Shown here one piece after another: positions 45,985-57,675 of a stretch of 64,000 nt of DNA. Under the pieces are notes generated by a model. That model was not told where the DNA came from. It did no database searches and saw nothing but the letters and a program-made list of their open reading frames with translations. This DNA comes from Camarhynchus parvulus (Eukaryota; Chordata; Aves; Passeriformes; Thraupidae). Location: positions 32,588,352 to 32,652,351 of the forward strand of contig NC_044601.1 of assembly GCF_901933205.1 (NCBI RefSeq), written 5' to 3'. The position numbers and the translations under genes are program-made. The first letter of the stretch is position 1. Every line of letters begins with the position of its first letter.

Positions 45985-46506
45985 TGCATGTTTGATATTA
46001 TAAGTGAGGCTTTTCGTACTATTCTCTTTAAAATATCTAAATTCAAATGTCTGAATTGTGAAACTGCTGTAATTCCAGTATAGTATGTTCAGATAAGGGA
46101 GCTTTGTACCAGCCTTGAAGAGGAGTAATAGGCAGCATGGAAAATGAACCAAGGTTTTGAAACAGCAAGTAAATACTAGCTTAGTCAAAGTATTTTTAAG
46201 CACAAAAATGATATGTGCTTTGTTTTATCTGTAAACATCTATACCTTAGAAGGGAAGACTCACAGATAGCTACTAAGAGTTTAGATGGTACAAATACTAC
46301 TTAAACACAAGTCAATCTGTGCACATACAATTCCCGAGTAACTTGAAAGTAATGTTTGGAGGTTGTGCTGTCAGGATTTTAAATAAGCACAGATGGACAT
46401 TACATATATGGACACTTTACTTCAATCAGGAAACTGGTAAGGAAGTACATATCTTTTTATAAAACAGAAAATACAGCTTTTTATTTCACGATTTTGCTTT
46501 AAGAAC
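45985..46506 (+). repeat. 522-bp direct repeat, copy A, in the SPTLC1 3' flank
   Basis: This segment recurs at 47695-48216 with a constant offset of 1710. By eye there is one mismatch (46002 a, 47712 g) and no indel. It looks like single-copy 3' UTR or flank sequence, not a known repeat. Confidence 0.95.
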
Positions 46507-46508
46507 GC

Positions 46509-47698
46509 TGTCATGGTTTGACACTGGCACAATGCCAGTCCCCTATGAAAATATACTTCTCTGGTGTTTGCTGTGAGATGTGACTAGGAAATAAGCAAAG
46601 CAGGCCTCCAGCTTAGAAAAAAAAGGTTTATTAACTAAACTACAAAGGGAAAAAAAACTACACACACACACACACACACACCTGGAAAATGAAAACTCCA
46701 CAAAAACATTTCCTCCTCCCCCTACCACATTTCCAGTACATCTTCCAGATTTCAAGTCTCTATCCATCACCCTGTAAATACTCAATTTCAGTCTATCAAG
46801 AGGAGAGGAGTCTTTCTTGGGGCTATGGTGACTTCTTCTTTGCATGCTCAGTGCTCTCACCACTGTGCATGGAACAGAGCTGCTTCAAGGGTTATCCTTT
46901 TAAGGGTGCTTTGACCAGTTCTAAAAAAAGCACAGTTTTCTCTCACTCTCGGGATTTCTTGTCCCCCCCATACTTGTCTACTCTCTGGGGCCAGGGGGTC
47001 TCTAAAACTGAACCCTCTCAGTTCTGAGCTATCGCTTCTTCTTTCATGCAGCTTCTGTGTTGCGAGGAAGCATGGTTCTGTCTATGGCTGTACTAAAAAG
47101 AGTCCAGCAACCAGCTACTCCATCATCTCTTTCCGACCTCTTCTTTACTCTCTCAGCCTCACTCACTGCTCCAACTGTCATTCTCTTGCCCATTTCTTCT
47201 TTATCATCAACTCTATCTCTCCTCCGGGAAAGGTCTAAATGCTCTGTGAGGTCTTCATTGTCTAGAAAGGGGTTAACAAACTTCTGCACGCGGCCAGGCT
47301 CCTTCCCTGCTGCACTCCCCCCTTCCCCTTCTTTCTTCACAGGCCGATATCACTTCAAGGCCACAGGCCTGTACTGGCTTTCTCTCTGTCATCTTCTAGC
47401 TGGTGGGGGGGCTGCCTAAATCTTCTCGGGGCCTCTCTCCCTCTGTCTTTCTTGGGGGGGGCTACCCAACGCTTCTTGGTGCTCCTCGCCACTCTTCTAT
47501 TTTGAGGGGTCAGGCTTACTTTTGCTGGGCTGCAGGTTTCCTCTCCCCCACTCAGCTCGAAGCCGGGCAGGGGAGGCCTTGCCTCTTTGCCGGCTGGAAA
47601 TCAAAAAGAGAGAGCTCAAGGGAGTGCTCTGCTTCTAACCCCTGTGTTCTCAGAGGTGCATCTACTCTAAGTGGCCAAAGCTCTACCTTTACACTGCA
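46509..47698 (-). mobile_element. Antisense ERV LTR between two identical 522-bp segments
   Basis: The + strand starts TGTCATGGTTTGACACTGGC, and TG…CA termini are met if it ends at 47698. On the minus strand AATAAA (ttaataaacc) lies near the 3' end and a cttaaaagg TATA-like word lies in U3. It is rich in pyrimidine runs on + and holds a (CA)n at about 46660-46681. No short target-site duplication is seen. Reading frames inside it are not viral genes. Confidence 0.7.
46660..46681. repeat. (CA)n microsatellite inside the LTR
   Basis: About 11 CA units. It produces a VCVC-type shadow frame on the other strand. Confidence 0.95.
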
Positions 47699-48216
47699 TG
47701 TTTGATATTATGAGTGAGGCTTTTCGTACTATTCTCTTTAAAATATCTAAATTCAAATGTCTGAATTGTGAAACTGCTGTAATTCCAGTATAGTATGTTC
47801 AGATAAGGGAGCTTTGTACCAGCCTTGAAGAGGAGTAATAGGCAGCATGGAAAATGAACCAAGGTTTTGAAACAGCAAGTAAATACTAGCTTAGTCAAAG
47901 TATTTTTAAGCACAAAAATGATATGTGCTTTGTTTTATCTGTAAACATCTATACCTTAGAAGGGAAGACTCACAGATAGCTACTAAGAGTTTAGATGGTA
48001 CAAATACTACTTAAACACAAGTCAATCTGTGCACATACAATTCCCGAGTAACTTGAAAGTAATGTTTGGAGGTTGTGCTGTCAGGATTTTAAATAAGCAC
48101 AGATGGACATTACATATATGGACACTTTACTTCAATCAGGAAACTGGTAAGGAAGTACATATCTTTTTATAAAACAGAAAATACAGCTTTTTATTTCACG
48201 ATTTTGCTTTAAGAAC
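47695..48216 (+). repeat. 522-bp direct repeat, copy B
   Basis: The second copy of 45985-46506. Its left end joins the LTR and its right end continues into unique sequence beginning acctgatgg. Confidence 0.95.
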
Positions 48217-51200
48217 ACCTGATGGAAGTTTTTGTATTCTGCCTAATATGTGTTGAGTTGCTTTGTACTTATGTGCCTTTTTGGTTGCTACTACAAGGAT
48301 TATATAGGACTATTTTTGAGAAATATCATTGTTAAATATAATCATGTTTGATTCAGATTTTTACTTACACAATTGGATTTTGTAGCAGGGTCGACCATAT
48401 ATTGTTAAATATTCTACATTAGGTAAGCATAGTCTATACTGCCTCAGTTCACAGAGACTGTTTCTGTGCTGGTTTTCAAAACTTTTCATCTGTGTACGTT
48501 CAGATAGAATACCTAAAGTTGTGTTGGGGTGTTTCTGTGATTGTTGCTTGACATTGGAAGCAGTCAAATCATTATCTGTGTAAGGTAGTAAAAGAAATCC
48601 CAGTGTGAAAGAGAATCCTTATTTCAATGACATTTATGTTTTCTCTGTTAACTGTGAATAAAAGCCAGTGAGAAGCCAACAATTTAGAAGAGAAAAAACT
48701 GTGCTGAATGAGACTGACTCCCATTTTACACACTGGAACTGAAGGGCAGAATAGTCATCTTGAAGACCCTCAGAGACTGAAAGAAATGGAAATTAAATGT
48801 TATGGCTCTGCTTTGAGCTTTTGAGCAATTTTTGGCTGGATAATTGAAACCTGCAAATTCGAGTGAAGTCAAGCCTTTGATGTATAAATTTGGAACAAAT
48901 GAGGTACTTTGATTCCAGTGTAGCATATTAAATGGTTTTGGAGTTAAGATAAGCCTGGGAAGGTAAGCAAATAACCATTGGCATTGAAATCCTAAGTTGT
49001 AGAATCTGTATTTAATTCTTTCATTTTACTTTAGGTTGTCTGCAAATGGGGTAGAATTTTTGTGGTGCTTAGAGAACTAACAAAACTTTTTAGATACATG
49101 GATTTGTGTTGTTATTTTTGTTCTTGGTTTGTTGGGTTTTTTTGCTTTTAAATGAAGTGATGACAGCTAAGGTAGAAGCAGAGTGAAATTTCTAGCAATT
49201 TCAAATCTGTGACTAAGTAGTTCTGATGAAATAAAAGTTTAAAAATGTTGCTAAGAAATGCCATAATCTGATTCTTTGACAAACACATACCCACCATTAA
49301 AACATTGGTAAAAATGCCTTTGTCCTTTTTTATTGTTTACCAGTATGTAGGAAAGAAGCATTTAGATCACAGTAAAGTGAATACCTTGGTTGATAGCAGC
49401 TGAAGTGCTCTTGTAATATATATTTTACTGACAGGTTATATGCATGGTCTCTGTAAGAAATTAAGACACTTATGAGATGTAACTGGTGGAGAGGGAAATC
49501 CCTGGTCAGTTTAAGCGTATCTGGCTCCTCTTCATTTTGAGTTTTTTGATAAATGTCTCTGTCATGGCAAGCAGTTGAAGAAATGGGTGGCTCTGGGGAA
49601 AAATGTTGATTGGGTTAGGGAGACAGCAGGTGATTCTGATTAAACTTGTGACATTTGAAAAATCAGAAGCCTGTTAAGGTGCTTAACTGCCCAGTGCTCT
49701 TGGCTGATAAATATATTAACAAATCTGTTAGTTGCTTTGTAGTTACATTTGGATGAATTGGTATTTTTCCATCCATTTCTTCAGATGTGGACATGAGACT
49801 GGAGTTCAGTGTAAACTATTAAGTAGGATACTGTGAGATGAATCAAACACAAGGACCTTATCCCAAACTTCAAAGTATCTTTTGAAAATAAATTTTGTTT
49901 CAATTAATTTATGTATCTCACTTTGCCACATACTTGGAACAGAGTTTCAGCTAAATGGATAATAAATCCAGTATTTTAAATAGTGAAGAAAGATAAATGT
50001 TGTTAATTTTTTAAAATAGACTGTTAATATCTGACAGTTGAGCAGGAGGGCATTTTAACTGTAAAACATTGGTCATTTATTGAAATTGTCATGATGAAAC
50101 CAATTTTTTACAATATATGAGGACTGGGGTGGACTGGAAAGAATTTATACTTTCAAAATATTTTATCTTGAAGAAACATGTCTACATCATATATATATTC
50201 ATATTTTAAGCAAAGAGATTTATTTTCCTTGAATATTTAAAAATAATTGATTGCTATTTGTGTAGTTTCATGGATTTTATAGGAAAAACTACAGATGCCT
50301 TTTCTGTTTATTATAGTAATCATTATTTTTGGATAGGAGGTGAAATGCATAAGGAGAGTATTAAGAAAGAAAGAGACGTATGGTCGAATAACTTTGATTT
50401 TATTTTTTTTTCACTTTTGAAATATGAACCCAGTCAATGCACAGAATGGTGTACTGTCTCCTTTCTGTCACTCCATCTGGACTTTATTATTTTAAACAGG
50501 GTTGTGGAGTGTTGGCATTCACTGATCTATGAAGTTGCTACCACAAAAGTGTCTTGCATCTTAAGATGACTAGAGAAGTGCACATGTAAATTTACAGAGC
50601 TGTAAATGCTGCTTAAACAGAGGAAATATTTACAACTAACACAAAGCATTTGTACATTAAACTGTTTCAGTGTCCTAATAAAAGGAAATGTCTGGATAAC
50701 ATTTCTTCTTGTGTTTTTATGTTCTTTGGCAGTTTTCATGGTAATAAGGTAACAGGCTTACTCTGTCTCGCTGTTGATAGATTTTCCAGATTTTGGTTTC
50801 CTGTCCATTATGTACTAGGTAGTTGCAAAATATGCATAGTAGAAGTCACAGAAGCTACTAAATCTGCTGAAGAGTACCTATCAGGGAAGGACAGTTTATA
50901 CATGTCCAATTTCTAATACTTTGGTAGCACACACTTGCTGAAAACTGCTATTGCAAGCTAGACACTGGACCAGATACAGTTTTGTTGTGAGTTTGGATGA
51001 CATATGCCCCAACTTTGAGACACTGTTACAGAATAAAATGCTGCAATTTTGCCTACCATATTTTATGGATAAGATTTCTCTATTTTCCTCTGCTATTAGA
51101 GGTGTTACAGCTTAGCTCAGTATGCTGTTTGTATAATGGAGTTGTATTTTCTAGCAGAGGATTCTAAGCTGGCAGAAACCAGTATAAGTATTGGAGTCAA

Positions 51201-51290
51201 AGGAACGGCTTAAGTAGAATTGGAAGTACGTAATCCACTGTTTAACTTACATTTTATGTAGGCCAAAAATAAGTGATTGTCTCACTCTAA
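48217..51290. other. 3' flank, no gene seen
   Basis: AT-rich sequence with the distal poly(A) candidate at 48657. Open frames up to 103 codons lack any recognisable domain or conserved pattern. Confidence 0.6.
48657..48662 (+). terminator. SPTLC1: Candidate distal poly(A) signal of SPTLC1
   Basis: An AATAAA hexamer lies 3.3 kb after the stop. Subtracting the 1710-bp repeat-plus-LTR offset leaves about 1.6 kb, close to the UTR length I recall for mammalian SPTLC1. If it is used, the LTR and both 522-bp copies lie within the 3' UTR. Confidence 0.4.
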
Positions 51291-51294
51291 TCAG

Positions 51295-51500
51295 CGTTTG
51301 TCAGACTGTTCTCCTGTTCTGGTATCCATAATTCAAGGAGGATAAGGACAGATTGGAGAAGGTCCAAAGGAGGACCATAAAGATGACCAAAGGGCTGGAG
51401 AACATGCCGTATGAAGAAAGAAAAACTGGGGGACAATTTTCCAGTTCTTGCACAGTGTCTTCAAAGATGGCAGAAGCTCTCTTCACAAAAAGCCACATGA
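51295..51500 (+). mobile_element. CR1 fragment (sense), left part of a nested CR1 cluster
   Basis: It contains the CR1 stretch around agattggagaaggtccaaag and gggctggagaacatgcc. The element seems to resume at about 52030 after two antisense CR1 insertions. Confidence 0.8.
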
Positions 51501-51517
51501 AGAATGGAAGGACAATA

Positions 51518-51674
51518 GAATCATAAAATGGGTTGGTTTGAAAGGGACCTTGAAGATAATTTTAGTACCAACTGTCATGAGCAGGGATGCCTTCAGCTAA
51601 ACCAGGTTGCACCAGCCCCCATCCATCCTGGCCTTGAACAGTGCCATGGATGGGGCATCCACAGATTACATGGG
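51518..51674 (-). mobile_element. CR1 3' fragment (antisense)
   Basis: Reverse-complement CR1 tail: aatagaatcataaaatgggt, ctaaaccaggttgcacc, ccttgaacagtgccatggat. Confidence 0.88.
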
Positions 51675-51679
51675 CAGTA

Positions 51680-51930
51680 CAATAGAATAGAATCATTAAG
51701 GTTGGAGAAGGGCCTCTGAGATGAAGTACATCCTTTAACCAAACACCACCATGTCAGGTAGACCATGACATTAAGAGCCATGTCCAGTCATTTCTTGAAT
51801 GACTCCAGGGATGGTGACTCCCTGAGCAGTCTGTTCCAATGTTTGGCAACCCTTTTCATGATGAAATTCTTGCTGATAGCCAACCTGAACCTTGTCTGCT
51901 GCAGCTCTTCACCAACTTGGCAAGCTAATG
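51680..51930 (-). mobile_element. Second antisense CR1 3' fragment, different subfamily
   Basis: A new CR1 tail starts at tagaatcattaaggttgg and continues through ccagtcatttcttgaatgac, tgttccaatgtttggcaacc and agccaacctgaacc. It lies head to tail with the previous one. Confidence 0.88.
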
Positions 51931-52029
51931 AGCAAAGAAAGATGCTTTTCCTGTTGTCTGACAGATGGACCCCATGAACCTCCAGTACACCTGGTTTCTC
52001 AAGGTGAGTCACATGGAACCTGATATGTA

Positions 52030-52260
52030 CAAGTTGCATGGGGAAGGGTTTCATCTTTTATGGTGAGGAGAATAGTCAATTACTGGAAAACCATCTCCTC
52101 ATGGAATATGGGAGATTTTTCAAGATGTGAGTGGACAGGATGCTGGATAATTTCATCTAGGCTTCCCTTCTCAGAAAAGGTTGGACGTGATGATCTTTTG
52201 AGGCCACTTCCAGCTTGGCCTGTTCTGGGATTCTGTACTGTGACTGTAATTCTGATTCTC
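52030..52260 (+). mobile_element. CR1 3' end (sense), right part of the nested cluster
   Basis: It includes ttggacgtgatgatctttt, gaggccacttccagcttgg and a terminal attctg repeat. It is probably the continuation of the fragment at 51295-51500. Confidence 0.8.
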
Positions 52261-52261
52261 A

Positions 52262-54125
52262 TTCCTGTTCTGTGACACTCAGAACAGGAAGTGGAAATAA
52301 TTTTTCACACTTGGTCTAATTAAAATTGGATTTTGACTGGAGCAAGCCCTTTGCTGATTACCAGTGTCACAGTAGGTGTTGAGAGAGTGCATGAGCAAGA
52401 CAGTAAGTACAAGTTAGGCTGATGACTGAGAGGATAAAAAAAGGTAATGGAACACCAGCACTTCCTGATAATCTGAGTGGTGACTTTGAATTCCTCTCAT
52501 AATTTCTAGTGGTTTGGACTCTTCCTGTTCTTTCACATAACGAGGCAAAGAAATAGCTGTTCTCAACAAGTAATTGATGAAAGATCAAAGACTTTTTTTT
52601 TTTTTGTTGTTTTAACTTTGTCTGGAATTATATTTTTTAACAAACTAGCCTCAGTTCTGTGTATCATGTTTGTAGTGAGTTAAGATTTGCCTTAGTGTCA
52701 ATAGTGAATTCACATTCACTTTAGTTACAGATTCACATTCACTTTAGTTACAGATCTAAACAGGCAAAAATACTCCTTTACCTTTGTATGCAACCTCTAG
52801 GCTTGAAGCGTGGGGGTATTTAAGTGGCCTTTAAAGCAGCTGATAGTAAGGAGTACTCAGTGATAATGAAATTCCTGTCTATGATAGTTCTGATCAAATA
52901 TTTTTTTGGTGAAAGACAATAGGTCTATTTTTTTTCTCCAGGTTTAGATTTTCAAAGACAGGCTATATACAAAGAGTCACTACTAAACAGTAATCAGCAT
53001 TTGCAAGAATAAATCTCCTGACTTCCTTGTGGATAAAAGAACTTGGCATGATAATTTTACTAAAATTTGCTTATTAAAATTCTTTAATAAACACATTTTA
53101 AATACATAACCTGCTCAACTTTAAAGACCGCTTAACCTTGATTGCTATTTTGAGAATAAAAATTTTAAATGTTTAAGGATTTTAAAATATTAGAACTTTT
53201 AAACAGGTTGCTTTCTTGTTTCTTTAAGCTTTTGCTATTTCCTGCATTTTTGTTTTCCAGTCATCTTCCTGCTTTTTTGCCTTCATTTTTCAGGACAGAC
53301 ACCAACACTAAATGCATTGCTAGATGCTTGAAAATTACCCAAGTAGTGAGTGTTTTCTTTAATATGATTGTACAAATTAATTTGATTTATTTGATTATGC
53401 CAATGAAAATATAGTGACCTGTTTCCATGGTGCTGGTGAATGCTAAGTGTAAGTTGAGGTCTGTGGAAACAAATACTCAAGGTGTCAATGATCAGCTCTA
53501 GGTACAGCTCTAGGTATTTTTATATTTTTCCCATTTTGAAAACAGAGTTTAAGTGTGGGTAGAATATCACAGCTGCATTGTCAGTTATGCTGGAATTACA
53601 GGTCAAAAATGTAAACATTTTTTGAGTACTGTGAGATGAATATGGTGGAAGATGGTTTTTTTTACAAAGGTGGAATTTGGTAGTATTTGAGGAGCCTTCA
53701 ATTTGAACACAAGGCACAAGTGCTCATTAGATGCTGGTTAAGAGTGTAGCAACTTGACTGCAAGGTGCTGCAGTAGAGCTGCAGCAGATTTTGTCTGCAC
53801 AATTGCAATTCTGTCTGCAGTTCTTTCTCCAGAATTGTTGCTCACCCATTGTTGGTCCCTTCAAAGTCTAGGAAGTAACAATGTACATTGTAGAATGGTG
53901 AGCTTGTACTACAAATTGTCGCATAATCAGAAGCTGTTTGCAGGATAAAATAGTGTCTTACCTTACAGCAAAATTAGATGCAACTGCATTACAAAGAAAC
54001 CAGCAAATTAGTGAAGTTAAATATATGTTTTGCAACCTGAGGGAAGAATTGGGTGTATGATATCAAGGGGAATTAAGTATTCATATATCTTTCTATAAAT
54101 ACATTTTCTATGCCAGGCTGATGAA
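52262..54125. other. 3' flank, no gene seen
   Basis: AT-rich, with a T run at about 52593 and the 23-bp tandem duplication. No exon or mobile element is recognised. Confidence 0.6.
52708..52753. repeat. Perfect 23-bp tandem duplication
   Basis: Two exact adjacent copies (52708-52730, 52731-52753) of a unit that starts attcacattc and ends agttacag. Confidence 0.95.
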
Positions 54126-54127
54126 AG

Positions 54128-55095
54128 AGGCCACAGAATCACAGAATACCCTGAGTTGGACAATACCCACAAAGATCACCTAAGTCCAACTTCTTGACCT
54201 GCACAGGACAGCCCCTAGAATTACACCATATGCCTGAGAGCATTGCCCAAATATTTTTTGAGCTCTGGTCAGGCTGGTGCTGTGGCCACTTCCTTTTGGA
54301 TCCTGTTTACCAGCCACCCTATCAGGGAAGAACCTTTTCCTAATACCTAGCCTTAACCTCCCCTGATACAATTTCAGGCCATTCAGATCCTGTCACTGGT
54401 CACCACAGAGAGGAGATCAGTGCCTTCCCCTGCTCTTCCACGTACAGATCTCCTCTCAGCCTCCTCTTCTCCAGGCTGAACAGACCAAGGGACTCGGCTG
54501 CTCTTTGTATGGCTTCTGCTCTAGATTCTTCACCTTCTCCATTACTCTCCTGTGGATGCTCTCTAATAGCTTTGTATTCTTTTTATATTGTGACACTCAA
54601 AACTGCCCCCAGCACTCAAGGTGAGGCCAAGCAGAGCAGAGCAGGACAATCCTCTCCTTTGCCCAGCTGGTGATGCTGTGCCTGATGCCCCCCAGGACAC
54701 AATTGGCCCTCCTGGCTGCAAGTTGACTTACATTCAACTTGCCCTCAACAAGGACCCCTAGGTGCCTTTCTGTGGCACTCCTTTCCAGCGTCCTGTTCTC
54801 CAGTTTGTACATCAAGGGTTGACCTCTCCCTGGAGCAGAATCCAGGACCTTTCCTTGTTAAATGCCATACAGCTGATGATTGTTCAGTCCTCTGATTTGT
54901 CAAGGTCTCTGCAGGGTCTCTCTGCCTTCGAGGGAGTTGGCAGCTCCTCCCACTGGCGGACTTAGTGTACCTTTGAATCCTGAATGCAAGCTGTTCATGG
55001 AGATATTGAAGAGAGCTGGGCCTAAGGTGGAACCTTGAGAAACCCCAGAAGTGACCAGTCATCAGTGTGGTGTAACCCCACAAAAGATGTTGAAA
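54128..55095 (-). mobile_element. CR1 LINE (antisense), about 1 kb, 3' end at the left
   Basis: It starts with cacagaatcacagaatacc, the reverse complement of a CR1 terminal repeat. It continues through ccacctt-type and tctcctctcagcctcctctt (54451 onward), then into decayed 3' coding sequence up to about 55.1 kb. The frame is broken; 5'-truncated. Confidence 0.92.
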
Positions 55096-55314
55096 ATGGG
55101 CAGACAAAAAACGTCTCCATAACCTCCTAACAGTTTTGACCAGAGATAAAAGGTGGTATCAAATGGCAGGGTTTGAACAAGTTTTGGCCACTTCAAGCTT
55201 TAAAATGGAAAAACCCTAAAAGTTCAGTGCATGTATACTGCTTTAGCTAAAGAGATTCTTTTTGCAGCCAGAAGGGCAGAAGAAATATTTAGTGACCTAA
55301 CTCATGGATGAAGG

Positions 55315-55370
55315 AGTTTTTGTTGTAACAGGTGATAAAATGGCAGTTTTTGTTGTAACAGGTGATAAAA
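55315..55370. repeat. Tandem duplication, 30-bp period
   Basis: Copies at 55315-55344 and 55345-55370 share agtttttgttgtaacaggtg and ataaaa, then diverge. Confidence 0.95.
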
Positions 55371-57607
55371 CTGTGGAACTGTTCTTGAGCAGCATGAAAT
55401 TTGAACAATGCCCAAGATATTTAATATTTTAGTATCTTACTTGGTGACTGAAGGGACAAACTGACACAGCCCTTTACTTTCAGTAAACAAGAGTAGTCTC
55501 AGAAGAATCTTAGACTGCTAGTACACAGTGTTGTGCATTTGTCTATCACCTCTTAAAGGGAGTATAGATGGATTTGAGGAGACAACTGGAAGAAGAGGAC
55601 ATAATGTACCCATGACACACAGAAGTACTTAAATTAACAAGCTTGGTTGCTGTATGATTATGTTGATGGTGTTTCCCATTTGTTCAAACTCAGTCTAAGC
55701 AATATACTCAGCAGCTAGTATAGATATTTTGGTCAGTTGAATTTACTCATTTTTATAAATCCTGCCTCTAAATGAAATGTCTCAGCTACATAGATGTGAC
55801 TGGCATGGAAATATATATATTATTACTTTGAGGTGGCAATTGTTATCCTCCCTAAAGCATAGCCTATTAGGAAGAGTGCTCTGCAGCAGAAAGAACATGT
55901 TTTTTCTGTTAAAGGAAAATATTCCACTGCTTGTGTTAAGTAAAAATAAATAGAAATGAATATTCATTTTCTTTGTGATATGAGAGAGAAAATACACTTT
56001 TTCCCCTCTTACTGCATCTGAAGTATTTTTTATACCAGCAAAGATTTATCATGTGAATGACATCCCATGCAAATATATGTTTAATATTGAAGCTAATGCA
56101 GTTAAACAACTGCAACTGCTTTTTTGAAGACACACATCTTCAGAAGACATATGTGTACTTTGTTTATGGATCTGCAAAAAGAAGCACATAGTCTTGTGTA
56201 TTATCAACAGATGAAATTTGTGATATTTAATTTGTGACATTGAACCTACATCAGGGATGTAGGTTTGCCAAAGAAGTCCTTATCGAGTGATTACACTGAT
56301 CTAGCAGGCTATCAGTTCAGTCATATAGGGGAAGAGAAATTTTAAAGCTTGTAATGAGATCACATGTTATTTTCTTTGTATTTGCAACAGTTAAAATAAT
56401 AGGTGTTGTGTTTCAATTTTGAAAATATACATGTCTATTTAATATTAGCTTTTAATTTGTGTTAAAGCTTATTTTAAAGTACTAATATAGACGAAGTTTA
56501 TCATTAGCATGGGAGAATCTTTAAAACAGAATATAAGGGAATATTTTAACATTCTGAAAGAGTTTGACTTTACTGGTTTTTTATGTGTAAGTACATGATA
56601 TTTGATAAATGAAATAATTTTACTCATGCTTGTGTCATTATCTTTAAAATTTAGATTGTGGATGGGTTTCTGTCTAGTAAATGGGTACTGCTATCCAGAG
56701 TTTGTGAAGGGTCATATGATTCTTTGTGTCAGAACTTCATGAAACTAGTAATTTGCAGAGTGGTTTTAATTAGACAGAAATATTTTGCTCATTTTCGGTG
56801 ATAGCCAACTAAGTACTCTGGCACCAGTTCTATAGAGAGCAACTGAATTAGGAGGTATGCCAGGCAAGTTTGGTGCACTGTGTAATAATTCTGAGTATGT
56901 AGAATGCCTGCTTCATGGAAGTGACAGTATTGGTTTCCAGTGAAGCCCCAGTTTCACTGGTTTTGTGCATTTATTACTGCTGATACTCACCCCATAAGGG
57001 AGGTAAACTGATGATCTCATTGTGTGCCTAATTACTGTGTTTGATCTGTCTGTACACCCTTTAGGAAAACCACATACAAACTTAACATTGTAGGATTAGA
57101 GCATTCTTTAGTATTCTAATCCATAAACTGTAGCTAAGACTAATTGTGCTGAGCACTGATGTTGCATTTTACCATCAGAATACAAGTGTGTCTAATTCTG
57201 ACTGGGAGGTGTGAGCCCTCTTGGCCAACTGAACAATGCTGAATCTCTCAAAGTTTATCCAGCCTACTTCTTTCCTTTTCCTTAGGTTTTGGTCCTTTAT
57301 AACTATCATCCTGAATTAGAATAGCTTTTCACTCCTGTAAACAAGACAAGGCTTACTTTTATAACATTTGTCAAAAGATCCTGAGAAACTCAAAGGATAG
57401 GAACAAAATGGTGTTGAATATTTTGTGCAGTCCTCTTGTTTTTAACTGCTGTAGTGGTTGGCTTGAAAACTGTAGTATGGGAGGCAACTGTAGTATAACA
57501 GCTAGATCAAGAAAGCAATTCTTTTACCCTCAGGCAGGTGGTTGTGTCTTTGACCCAATATAGCTTCTTTAATCATTGGGCTACACAGCAGATCTGAGAA
57601 GGCTCCA

Positions 57608-57675
57608 GATGGAGACTGAACCTACGACCCCCTGACATAAAAACATCTATGATACCAATTACACCATCTGTTGGT
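57608..57675 (-). pseudogene. tRNA-like relic (possible ancient SINE head)
   Basis: On the minus strand ggtgtaattggtatcat resembles a tRNA A-box and D-arm, closest by eye to tRNA-Val. GTAGGTTCAGTCTCC resembles a T-arm with a one-base deletion. An acceptor stem pairs only partly. It is not a functional tRNA. It may be the head of an old tRNA-derived SINE. Confidence 0.35.

Noticed and set aside
46543..47419. Frames of 98-120 codons inside the LTR
   Set aside because: They arise from pyrimidine-rich LTR sequence and the (CA)n run. No gag, pol or env similarity is visible.
45952..47913. Two nearly identical small frames (83 and 74 codons, minus strand) as a duplicated gene
   Set aside because: They are identical because the 522-bp segment is duplicated. 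Composition and length are those of chance frames in AT-rich DNA.
45985..48216. The A-LTR-A' structure as a complete LTR retrotransposon with 522-bp LTRs
   Set aside because: The 522-bp copies lack a CA end, primer-binding site and U3-R-U5 signals, and the middle is itself an LTR, not gag-pol.
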